A stretch of 27,502 nt of DNA. Origin: CAZBKJ01 sp964492495 (GTDB lineage: Bacteria; Patescibacteriota; Microgenomatia; UBA1400; UBA12028). This document shows, piece by piece, positions 7,523 to 15,000 of this stretch. Under the pieces are notes generated by a model. That model worked only from the letters and a program-made list of their open reading frames with translations. It did not search any database and had not been told where the DNA came from. Position numbers and translations under genes: made by a program. Numbering within the stretch: the stretch's first letter is position 1; the number at the start of each line of letters is the position of its first letter. The stretch is taken from positions 1 to 27,502 of the forward strand of contig CAZBKJ010000013.1 in assembly GCA_964492495.1 (NCBI GenBank), read 5' to 3'.

Positions 7523-8489
7523 CGTCATTATTATCGGTTCAGGCCCAGCCGGATGGACTGCAGCGATGTATCTTGCCCGCGCCGATCTAGCTCCAGTTGT
7601 TTTTGCAGGGGAAAAAAATGGCGGACAACTCATGCTTACTTCGGTGATTGAAAACTTCCCTGGCTTTCCAGAGGGAGTAGATGGTCCTCTTCTGATGACG
7701 AATATGAGAACTCAAGCAGAAAAATTTGGAACAACTATTTTTGATAAAAACATCACAAAAGTTGATTTCTCATCTACACCATTGAAAGTATGGAGTGGTG
7801 ATGAAGAGCATCACACAAAAGCAGTTATTATTGCGACAGGTGCTGAATCGGTTTGGCTCAATACGCCTGGGGAAGCAGAGCTTATTGGTCGTGGCGTAAG
7901 TAGCTGTGCCGTATGTGATGCGGCATTTTTCCGTGGAAAAGTAACATACGTCGTTGGTGGTGGTGATGCTGCGATGGAGGATACTTTAGCTCTGACCAAG
8001 TTTGCAAAGGAAATAACCATCATTCATCGCAGAGATAGTTTTCGTGCGAGTAAAATCATGCAGGATCGGGTGCTATCGAACCCAAAAGTAAAAATACTGT
8101 GGAATAGTCAAATCAAAAAAATTTCTGGTGATCAAAAAGTAACAGGTATTAGTTTGGAGGACATCCCATCTGGAAAGATAAGCGAGCTTCCTGCCGATGG
8201 AGTATTTGTTGCAATTGGACACAAACCAGCAACTGAACTGTTTTCAGCTTCACTTCAGCTGGATGAGAAACAATTTATCGTAACAAGACAATCATTTGCA
8301 AAAGCAGGCTTATCTTTAGCTCAGACGCATATAGGGGATCATGGGGTTGTAGAGTATCCAACTATGACATCGGTTGAAGGTGTTTTTGCTGCAGGTGACT
8401 GTGTCGATTTTCGATATAAACAAGCAATAACAGCAAGTGGAATGGGATGTATGGCCGCGCTTGATGTTGGATGGTGGTTGGAGTCTTGA
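7506..8489 (+). CDS. trxB: Thioredoxin reductase (NADPH, FAD)
   Basis: A 327-residue flavoprotein that reduces thioredoxin with NADPH. It has the FAD-binding GSGPAG (11-16), redox-active C134-A-V-C137 in SSCAVCDAAFF, NADPH-binding GGGDAA (151-156), the HRRDSFR phosphate site (174-180), and the C-terminal FAD motif FAAGDC with KQAITASGMG. A segment of about 15 extra residues appears between the last strand and EGVFAAGD (about 270-286). The start at the ATG 7506 is supported by GAGGAG just upstream. It overlaps the Nudix gene by 17 nt. With trxA upstream it forms a complete thioredoxin system. Confidence 0.95.
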   Translation: MSTIHNVIIIGSGPAGWTAAMYLARADLAPVVFAGEKNGGQLMLTSVIENFPGFPEGVDGPLLMTNMRTQAEKFGTTIFDKNITKVDFSSTPLKVWSGDEEHHTKAVIIATGAESVWLNTPGEAELIGRGVSSCAVCDAAFFRGKVTYVVGGGDAAMEDTLALTKFAKEITIIHRRDSFRASKIMQDRVLSNPKVKILWNSQIKKISGDQKVTGISLEDIPSGKISELPADGVFVAIGHKPATELFSASLQLDEKQFIVTRQSFAKAGLSLAQTHIGDHGVVEYPTMTSVEGVFAAGDCVDFRYKQAITASGMGCMAALDVGWWLES

Positions 8490-8514
8490 CGATCACATCT
8501 GGCTTTGATAGGGT
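8486..8514 (+). promoter_or_regulatory. Possible promoter of the DsbA-like gene
   Basis: TTGACG at 8486-8491 and TAGGGT at 8509-8514 with a 17-nt spacer. The -35 overlaps the trxB stop codon. Confidence 0.35.
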
Positions 8515-8551
8515 ATGGTTCTTAATGGTATTTTTTATTAAAGGAGTGTGT

Positions 8552-9301
8552 ATGACGAAACGAATGATAGAAGAGTGGTCAGACGTAATAGAAGTGGTGA
8601 CCCAGATTATAACTGCAGTATCATTAGCAGTTCTTGCTGGTGTTGCTGTCATGATGTGGAAAGGTGGAGGGTTGTCACTTGGTAGTGGTGTTGGTTCAGC
8701 AGATACAGCACAAGCTCCAGTAGCAGCACCAGAAGAAATTACTCAGTTGACTGATGATCAGTGGCAAACAGTAATAAAGGGTGGAGCAGCAGAAAAAGGA
8801 AGTGCAAATGCAAAAGTGACGATGGTGGAGTTTACTGACTATCAGTGTCCATTCTGTGGAAGATACTATACAGACACATACTCACAAATCGTAAAGAACT
8901 ATGTCGATACAAATAAAATTCGATATATTACCCGTGATCTCCCACTTCCATTTCACCCAAATGCTCTGCCAGCAGCACAAATTGCACGATGCGCTGGTGA
9001 TCAAAAAAAGTATTTCGAGATGCATGGCGTATTATTTAGCAAACAGGATGACTGGGCAAATGAAGCTGATCCAAAAGCAAAATTTGAGAGCTATGCAAAA
9101 GAAATTGGTATAAACTCCGCAACAGCAATGAAGTGTTTGGCTGACGGAAAATACAAGGATGCAGTTGATGCAGATGCAACACTCGCGAGTACAGTTGGTG
9201 CAAGTGGTACTCCAACATTCATTGTGAATGGAAAAGTGCTTGTTGGAGCTCAGCCATATGCTGAATTCCAAAGAGTAATCGATGCCGCATTGGCAGAATA
9301 A
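8552..9301 (+). CDS. Membrane-anchored DsbA-like thiol-disulfide oxidoreductase
   Basis: A 249-residue protein with a short cytoplasmic head, one membrane helix (about 15-36), a Gly/Ala-rich linker and an extracytoplasmic DsbA-type thioredoxin domain. The active site is CPFC (99-102) in EFTDYQCPFCGRYY. The cis-proline loop is GTPTFIVNG (Pro221), and two further cysteines lie in the helical insertion (C147 and C205). Such proteins oxidise or isomerise disulfides in exported proteins. The start follows a strong AAAGGAG site. No VKOR or DsbB partner is visible in the window. Cysteine-containing surface proteins encoded at 13735-21986 are plausible clients. Confidence 0.92.
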   Translation: MTKRMIEEWSDVIEVVTQIITAVSLAVLAGVAVMMWKGGGLSLGSGVGSADTAQAPVAAPEEITQLTDDQWQTVIKGGAAEKGSANAKVTMVEFTDYQCPFCGRYYTDTYSQIVKNYVDTNKIRYITRDLPLPFHPNALPAAQIARCAGDQKKYFEMHGVLFSKQDDWANEADPKAKFESYAKEIGINSATAMKCLADGKYKDAVDADATLASTVGASGTPTFIVNGKVLVGAQPYAEFQRVIDAALAE

Positions 9302-9321
9302 GGTTAGTTTGAATCTAGTAG

Positions 9322-9358
9322 ACAAGCCCAGTATACAAATTGTACTGGGCTTGTTTTA
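9322..9358 (+). terminator. Rho-independent terminator after the DsbA-like gene
   Basis: Perfect 12-bp stem ACAAGCCCAGTA / TACTGGGCTTGT with a 9-nt loop, followed directly by TTTATT. It closes the redox block. Confidence 0.85.
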
Positions 9359-9377
9359 TTCTCGGAGGTTTTGGCTG

Positions 9378-9383
9378 TATAAT
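9378..9383 (+). promoter_or_regulatory. -10 box of the 7TM gene (leaderless type)
   Basis: Perfect TATAAT, preceded by TG, ending 6 nt before the ATG at 9390. No Shine-Dalgarno and no clear -35. Confidence 0.55.
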
Positions 9384-9389
9384 ATTGTT

Positions 9390-10331
9390 ATGAAACTATT
9401 TCGAAATATTATCACGTGTTTTTTTGTCTTTTTCTTCTCCCTAAGTTCCATTGTAGCTGCTCAGGATGTACCTACGATAAGTGCTGAAACTGAGAGTACA
9501 GAATCTGCTACAACGGCAACACAAAGCGCAACAACATCCTCTGATCCAATTCTCGATTTTCCACTCACTCGCTCACAATCAATTCGTTCAAGTGATATTA
9601 CTGACAGCACAGGGGAAACGGCAAATCGTTTAGAATTGCTTCTGGCAGGGCAACAGCTACAAGGTATAGCTCCTTGGAACATCATTCGTCATGCAATTCG
9701 GCTCGCTGTTACGCGTGAGATTCCTGTTACGACGATTGCATTTATACTCCTATTTCCGCTCATCGCTTCACTCGTGGCCTTTAGTCGACACATTGTCGGT
9801 TTGTCAGGCCTTTCTATGTATGCACCGGCAGCTGTAGCGGTTGTACTCATTTCTATTGGAATTATTCCAGGAACAGTACTTTTTCTTGCGATTCTTCTGT
9901 TTTCAACTGTTGGCAAAATGTTAGTTGGAAATATAAAACTTCCGTACTTGCCCCGAACTGCGATGATCTTGTGGTTTGTATCGATCGGTGTGTTTGGGTT
10001 TTTGCTTCTTTCCACATACATTACCGTACTTTCATTAACGGTTCTCAATGTGTTCGCACTCTTGATCTTGATGCTATTATCCGAAAATTTTTTAGAGGTT
10101 CAATCGTCTTCATCTCCAGCAATTGCAATTCAGAAAGTTTTTGAAACATTTATCTTAGGGTTGTTATGTGCCCTTATTTTAGGATCTGAGTTGGTACAGT
10201 CCTTGGTGCTTTTGTACCCGGAGATTCTTCTAATCTGCATCGCGGTATTAAACATTGCTATCGGAAAATACTTAGGACTACGTCTCACTGAATGGTTTCG
10301 CTTCCACTCTCTTATGGAAACCGAGGAGTAA
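9390..10331 (+). CDS. 7TM membrane protein of the UUP1/'inactive transglutaminase' type, lacking the transglutaminase domain
   Basis: A 313-residue protein with a signal peptide (1-24, VAA before QD) and an extracytoplasmic Ser/Thr-rich segment (25-100). Multiple helices fill 111-296. Conserved-looking signatures are NIKLPYLPRTAMIL and the C-terminal RLTEWFRF. In known genomes this 7TM domain is usually fused to an inactive transglutaminase-like domain and is encoded next to a RimK-related ligase; here the N-terminal half is replaced by the short linker. The next gene starts 5 nt downstream with a GAGGAG site. A membrane receptor or scaffold role for the ligase is inferred from context only. 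Confidence 0.7.
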   Translation: MKLFRNIITCFFVFFFSLSSIVAAQDVPTISAETESTESATTATQSATTSSDPILDFPLTRSQSIRSSDITDSTGETANRLELLLAGQQLQGIAPWNIIRHAIRLAVTREIPVTTIAFILLFPLIASLVAFSRHIVGLSGLSMYAPAAVAVVLISIGIIPGTVLFLAILLFSTVGKMLVGNIKLPYLPRTAMILWFVSIGVFGFLLLSTYITVLSLTVLNVFALLILMLLSENFLEVQSSSSPAIAIQKVFETFILGLLCALILGSELVQSLVLLYPEILLICIAVLNIAIGKYLGLRLTEWFRFHSLMETEE

Positions 10332-10336
10332 GTACA

Positions 10337-11611
10337 ATGGTTAAACCATCCCACATCTTGGGCTTGAATGCCAGAAACTCTCTCTATGAACCTTTGAATT
10401 CAAAAGAGGCGACGCGTTTCGGCGTTTCTAAACTGAAGGCAAAAATTTTTCTTGAAAAACACGGAATAACAGTGGCAAAACTTTTTGCTCGGTTGTCTTC
10501 GATTGAAGAAATTCATAATTTTGACTGGACACAAATTGGGGGAACTTTTGTAATCAAACCAGCGAATGGAAGTGCAGGAAAAGGTGTTGTGGTTATTAAG
10601 AGAAAGAAAAAAAATGAACCTGTCTGGTTTGATCTTGAGGATACAGAGTATCAAACCTCTGATCTTGAGCTTCATTCTCACAATATTTTGGAAGGAGAGT
10701 ACAGTACCTGGGGGAGCCAGCCAGTTGTAATAATTGAAGAGCGTGTCCCCGTACATCCAGATATTGAAAAATATGTGGAAGTTGGAACACCTGATGTTCG
10801 AGTGATTGTGTTCAACAAAATTCCTGTGATGGCTATGATTCGAATTCCAACGTTCAAATCTGGCGGTCGTGCAAATCTGCACCAGGGTGCATTCGCTCTA
10901 GGGATAGATATGGGGACAGGAGAAACAACATTTGGTGTTTCTGGTGGAAATCAAACCTTCTCTCTATTTCCTGATTCTGACATCAAAACATCGGGAATTA
11001 TTATCCCGTACTGGACAGATGTCTTAAAGACAGCCGTTCGTGCAGCAAATGCTACTGGATTTGCATACATGGGAGCAGACATCTTTTTGCATCCAGAAAA
11101 AGGGCCGATGGTAGCAGAACTAAATAGAGCTCCAGGGCTTGCAATTCAGCTTGCAAACAGAGCGGGTTTAAAAAGACGGCTTCAACGTGTGGAAGAAATT
11201 GAAGCGAGAAGCGTTTCTCATGCTGTCAAAATTGCTCAGTCATTATTCACTGAAACAATTTCTGTCCAAGAGCTTGAAGGAGATCGAACGATTGTTTCTC
11301 CTCATGAGCAAGTGCTCATCTATGATGATGATGAGAAAACTCATGAAGTAGAGGCTCTGCTCAATACTGGTAGATTCCGTAGTGCGATTGGGATACAGAA
11401 AGCAAAAGAGCTTGGTCTCTCCGCTCCCAGTGACTTGCTTTGGAATCAAGAAATTGAAGGGGAAGGAAAGCTACCTGTCGTTGAAGTGAAGTTTAAGCTC
11501 AAACACAGAGTAGTCACAACCCAAATGGCTGTATCCAAAAAATTATCTGCAACAAAACATGATATAGAAATTGGGAGAAATGATCTCGGAGGGTTTTTAG
11601 TTGGAGAATAA
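10337..11611 (+). CDS. RimK-related ATP-grasp ligase fused to a degenerate RimB/retropepsin-like domain
   Basis: A 424-residue two-domain protein. Residues 1 to about 310 are an ATP-grasp ligase of the alpha-L-glutamate-ligase-related group: FVIKPANGSAGKGVVVI, VIIEERVP, PDVRVIVFNKIPVMAMIRIP, and the Mg/ATP site MVAELNRAPGLAIQLANRAG. Residues about 325-424 resemble the aspartyl-protease-like RimB (Zn_protease, PF05618) fold: a VEALLNTGRFRSAIG loop, a central strand pair, and a terminal IEIGRNDLGGFLV. The catalytic DTGA position reads NTGR (N343), so protease activity is unlikely. The start is the ATG after GAGGAG. In other bacteria the RimB-like protein is a separate gene. The ligase presumably joins amino acids to a carboxyl group of an unknown acceptor. 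Confidence 0.8.
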   Translation: MVKPSHILGLNARNSLYEPLNSKEATRFGVSKLKAKIFLEKHGITVAKLFARLSSIEEIHNFDWTQIGGTFVIKPANGSAGKGVVVIKRKKKNEPVWFDLEDTEYQTSDLELHSHNILEGEYSTWGSQPVVIIEERVPVHPDIEKYVEVGTPDVRVIVFNKIPVMAMIRIPTFKSGGRANLHQGAFALGIDMGTGETTFGVSGGNQTFSLFPDSDIKTSGIIIPYWTDVLKTAVRAANATGFAYMGADIFLHPEKGPMVAELNRAPGLAIQLANRAGLKRRLQRVEEIEARSVSHAVKIAQSLFTETISVQELEGDRTIVSPHEQVLIYDDDEKTHEVEALLNTGRFRSAIGIQKAKELGLSAPSDLLWNQEIEGEGKLPVVEVKFKLKHRVVTTQMAVSKKLSATKHDIEIGRNDLGGFLVGE

Positions 11612-11617
11612 TCAATT

Positions 11618-12583
11618 ATGGCTTCGCACAATTTCGTTCCACTAAATCTTACTGAAGAAAAAAAGAAGTTCTTCTTTGATCCAAATTATAATCCTCAGTT
11701 CATCTATGAACAAGATATTCCCGACTCCGTACTATACAGGCACGGTACTTTTGGAGGTGAACTTTCAGATAAGGCAAAAATAATTTGTGACACTGTGATT
11801 AAAAAATGGGGAACACAGTCAAAATATTTGGACGAAGTTGAAGGGAAGGTTTTAAGTAAAGAAGAATCGTCACAAATTATCAATGCATATTTGAAAGAGT
11901 GTTCACTCGAAAATATAGTCTCATTGCATTACTCGCAAAATTTTATTCCACGTACGTCTATTGACGGATACAAAATGAATATTCGTCTTCCGATTGCATA
12001 TAGAGATACCGAAATTATTGGCATGCTTCATCATGAAATTGGGACACATATCTATAGGAGACTAAATGATGAAAATAAGTTTTGGCACGAAAAGAGAGAA
12101 AAATTTGAATTAAAAAATCATATTGAGACAGAAGAAGGACTTGCTGTTTTAAATGGTCATTACAATAGAAAACATCCATATTTATGGAACACAGCGGTAC
12201 GATACTTGGCTTGTGCCTATGCCGGAAAACTTTCTTTTGCCAAGACGTACAAAGCAATGACCGAATATATTGATGACCGTGAAAGAAGATTCAATATGAC
12301 GTTGCGTGCTAAGCGTGGTTTGACAGATACTTCAAAGCCAGGAGGATATACGAAAGACCAGGTATACTTACGAGGCGTTATGAAAGTCTCAAAGTGGTTA
12401 AAAGATAATGATTTCGATGCAGATCGTTTATATGTAGGAAAAGTAGCAATTGAGGATTTAGAACGATTAGAGCCACTTTTAAAGACACATGATTACATTC
12501 TCCCACCTTTCTTGATTGGAAAAAAAGATGAATACAAGAAAGCCTTGCAGGAACTACTGGAAATAAACTTCGGATCGAAGTGA
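11618..12583 (+). CDS. DUF1704 / MATCAP-family zinc metallopeptidase (QEGLA-motif protein)
   Basis: A 321-residue protein of the family also annotated as flavohemoglobin expression-modulating QEGLA motif protein. The active site is H139-E140-I-G-T-H144 in a GMLHHEIGTHIYRR helix. A downstream TEEGLA (171-176) stands where QEGLA occurs, with E173 the likely third metal ligand. Eukaryotic members (MATCAP/KIAA0895L) remove the C-terminal tyrosine of tubulin; the bacterial substrate is unknown. The gene starts 6 nt after the RimK-related ligase and is surely co-transcribed with it. That supports a ligation/removal cycle on a peptide tail. It converges on a second ATP-grasp gene with a 5-nt gap. 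Confidence 0.85.
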   Translation: MASHNFVPLNLTEEKKKFFFDPNYNPQFIYEQDIPDSVLYRHGTFGGELSDKAKIICDTVIKKWGTQSKYLDEVEGKVLSKEESSQIINAYLKECSLENIVSLHYSQNFIPRTSIDGYKMNIRLPIAYRDTEIIGMLHHEIGTHIYRRLNDENKFWHEKREKFELKNHIETEEGLAVLNGHYNRKHPYLWNTAVRYLACAYAGKLSFAKTYKAMTEYIDDRERRFNMTLRAKRGLTDTSKPGGYTKDQVYLRGVMKVSKWLKDNDFDADRLYVGKVAIEDLERLEPLLKTHDYILPPFLIGKKDEYKKALQELLEINFGSK

Positions 12584-12588
12584 TCTAT

Positions 12589-13641
12589 CTAAGGCGCTTT
12601 TTCCAACTCAGGAAAAATGAGGTAGAGAAATTCTCTTGCAACGTTGCGCGATTTTCCTTGCATTGGAAGATCATGCATATCAAATTCAGGAGCAGCGTTT
12701 ACTTCAATAATTTGATATGTATTATCATTTTGCTCTTTGTACAGATCAGTAGTCATAAAGTCGATTCCACCCCAACTCAACCCTGGTATTGATTGGATTG
12801 CGCGTAGTGCGATCTTCTTCACAGAAGGATGAATTTCGTCCGTTCGATCAATTGTTTCGCCACCTGCCATCACATTTGATATTTTGCGAAGATAGATATG
12901 TTCATGAACATCTAGAACAGAGGTTGCTTCTTTGCCCTGATCTTGGAGGTTTTTAGTAACCTCTTCATCTATTTTGATCTGAGGATAAACATCCTCAGCA
13001 ATATTTCTCATCGGTGACTGATTCTTTTTTTCTATGAGTTCTTCAATTGTATGTGTACCATCTCCGGTTACAAAGGCAGGCACCCGTTCGATGACGGCAA
13101 GTAGCTTTTCTCTTGTCATCTGAATGCGGTACTCTTTTCCATAAAAAGTCTCTTCCGCAAGTAAACCGCCCTCCAATTTTGAATGGGAAAAATAAGTGTG
13201 AATATGAGAAAGAAAATCTTCCAAGGAATTAATTCCCATGAAAACAGAATCTCCATGAGTGCCATGTGTTGGTTTTACTACCACTGGTTTTGTAAGTGCA
13301 TTCCATACTTTTTCTAGATATATGTCATCATCTTGGCGATTAATAGTAAAACCGTTTGAAACTTGGATTCCTGCCCTTTTTAAGAAAGCTTTGGTGGATG
13401 CTTTGTTTGCACAAATTTTTGAGCCAGGAGAGTGAGTGGTACAAGGTGTGTGGTTGCGAATAAAGAGGGTTTTCTCTTTATAGGTAAAGCAAACGACATC
13501 GCTATCATTTACCAATTTCCAATGTACACCTAAGATATCTGCTTCATGCAGGATGAGTTGCATTGGAGTCTCTACTTTTTTTCCATTAATTGTTCCATCA
13601 GGAGATGAGCGGGTGAAGTAGATTGGTTTGACTGTGAACAT
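12589..13641 (-). CDS. ATP-grasp ligase of the cyanophycin/glutathione-synthetase type
   Basis: A 350-residue protein. It has an N-terminal region ending in HTPCTTHSPGSKICANKAST, then the ATP-grasp lid KPVVVKPTHGTHGDSV (about 118-133). The segment ERVPAFVTGDGTHTIEELIE follows, characteristic of CphA and bifunctional GshF ATP-grasp domains. The metal site WGGIDFM is followed by IIEVNAAPEFDMH (about 311-323). It should form an amide bond between an acyl-phosphate and an amino group. There is no Mur-ligase domain, so it is not a full cyanophycin synthetase. The ATG at 13641 is preferred because a TAGAAT box lies 8 nt upstream; an earlier start at 13692 would overlap that box. It is convergent with the metallopeptidase gene. 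Confidence 0.82.
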   Translation of the reverse strand: MFTVKPIYFTRSSPDGTINGKKVETPMQLILHEADILGVHWKLVNDSDVVCFTYKEKTLFIRNHTPCTTHSPGSKICANKASTKAFLKRAGIQVSNGFTINRQDDDIYLEKVWNALTKPVVVKPTHGTHGDSVFMGINSLEDFLSHIHTYFSHSKLEGGLLAEETFYGKEYRIQMTREKLLAVIERVPAFVTGDGTHTIEELIEKKNQSPMRNIAEDVYPQIKIDEEVTKNLQDQGKEATSVLDVHEHIYLRKISNVMAGGETIDRTDEIHPSVKKIALRAIQSIPGLSWGGIDFMTTDLYKEQNDNTYQIIEVNAAPEFDMHDLPMQGKSRNVAREFLYLIFPELEKAP

Positions 13642-13649
13642 ATATCTAT

Positions 13650-13655
13650 ATTCTA
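13650..13655 (-). promoter_or_regulatory. -10 box of the second ATP-grasp gene (leaderless type)
   Basis: TAGAAT on the minus strand ends 8 nt before the ATG at 13641, with no Shine-Dalgarno. Confidence 0.4.
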
Positions 13656-13734
13656 CACTTTCGTCCTTTACCCACTGAAGAGCGCAAAACAATGATAAAA
13701 ACCTGAGATGAGTGCGTACAAATGCTGGATGAAT

Positions 13735-15000
13735 TTATACTTCTTGCATTCCACCACCTGGAGTAGAAGTTGGAGGAACTTGTTCTTCGTGGCTCATTCT
13801 CTTCATTAAAAGAACAATAAGGGCAACAAAAAGAATGAGAGCAAGTGAAATACCAGCAACAAGGACTGGCAAGGATACCGGTAGGGTTGAGGTTGCTTTT
13901 GGTGGGAGGAAATCTTCAACAGGTGCTGGGGTAGCAAATGGATCGACAACCTCGTCAGAGATTGTTGGCTGTGTGTCATTTTGTGTTACCAACGTATCAA
14001 ATGATGGAACGACAGGCGTTGGAAATGGTGTTGGAGCTGCTGTTGGGAAGGTGTTGGTAGACGTAACAGGTCTTGCTGTCGCTTGGGTCGTAGTTCCTGT
14101 GCCAGATCCAAGTGTACGTGCTGATGCTGTTATGTACGAGCTTGTACTACAATTGTTTTTTCCTGCGACTGCAAAGTAATATGTCGTGTTTGGGGACAAA
14201 TACGTCACTAAGAAACGATCGACATTGCCCATACTGGAGGCGCCATACCGGTAAGAGTTTGGAGCTGTTCCATACTGTAGTGCATACGTGCTCGCATTGG
14301 CTTCTTTTGTCCACGTAAGAAGAATTGAGGTTGAGGACTGAGCGCGTGCTGACAAACCTGTCGGAGCAGAGTTCAAAGTAGAACAAGCTGTACCATCATT
14401 ATTCGTTGTCGTAGGTGTTGAAGTTGGATTCGTCGTTGGGTTCTCAGTTGGGTTTGCTGTTGGCGTCGGCGTTTCTTGTGATTGTTGGCTTACGGTTATT
14501 GGGAGACTTGCAAGCGATCCACAATTGACGAGATCAGTGGCTGTGAGTCTTTGTAAAATGTTCGTATCGTTTGTTTGGCCGTTGGTACATTGAAACGATA
14601 ACTGAGTTGATCCTGCTTGTTTTCCTCTTATCGTCAGAGTTGCTAAGTTTCCAGTTCCTTTATAAAAACTGATGATGTCACTATATGTAGCGTTTAAGGT
14701 AAGCACGCCATTGGCCGTGTCATTGTTTGAGAATTGATTTGCATAGAGACTATTAAAGTTTACGGAAACGATCTCAATAGTTGCGGGATTGTAATTCAGT
14801 AGTACGTCAGTACCTGTTGTCTCAGCACCTGCTGTATTGACAGACAGTACTACTGTAGACGTGCCATTCACATTTACTGATAAAGAAGACGATGACCAAC
14901 CAAGAGTAGCGGATCCTTGTGCAGACACCAGATGTACAGGCATCAAAACAAAGGAGAAAACAGTTGCGATAGCGAGAACTAGATTAGCGACAAATTTCAT
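13735..15000 (-). CDS. Surface protein: signal peptide, cohesin-like domain, FN3-like domain, C-terminal TM
   Basis: A 421-residue exported protein. Signal peptide 1-27 (VSA before QG). The cohesin-like beta-sandwich 31-170 starts LSVNVNGTSTVVLSVNTAG and has the typical GTDVLLNYNPATIEIVSV strand pair. It carries a cysteine pair C138/C160 flanking a TNDTNIL motif. A Pro/Thr linker (171-200) leads to an FN3-like domain about 208-296 (APTGLSARAQSSTSILLTW to YYFAVAGKNNCS). A second linker, a TM helix 374-399 and a short cytoplasmic tail follow. Its ATG overlaps the stop of the upstream dockerin protein by 4 nt, indicating a co-translated partner. The closest relative in the window is the product of 17401-18489. 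Confidence 0.85.
   Translation of the reverse strand: MKFVANLVLAIATVFSFVLMPVHLVSAQGSATLGWSSSSLSVNVNGTSTVVLSVNTAGAETTGTDVLLNYNPATIEIVSVNFNSLYANQFSNNDTANGVLTLNATYSDIISFYKGTGNLATLTIRGKQAGSTQLSFQCTNGQTNDTNILQRLTATDLVNCGSLASLPITVSQQSQETPTPTANPTENPTTNPTSTPTTTNNDGTACSTLNSAPTGLSARAQSSTSILLTWTKEANASTYALQYGTAPNSYRYGASSMGNVDRFLVTYLSPNTTYYFAVAGKNNCSTSSYITASARTLGSGTGTTTQATARPVTSTNTFPTAAPTPFPTPVVPSFDTLVTQNDTQPTISDEVVDPFATPAPVEDFLPPKATSTLPVSLPVLVAGISLALILFVALIVLLMKRMSHEEQVPPTSTPGGGMQEV

Noticed and set aside
12589..13641. Cyanophycin synthetase
   Set aside because: The ATP-grasp signatures match, but the protein is only 350 residues and has no Mur-ligase domain, so it cannot be full CphA.
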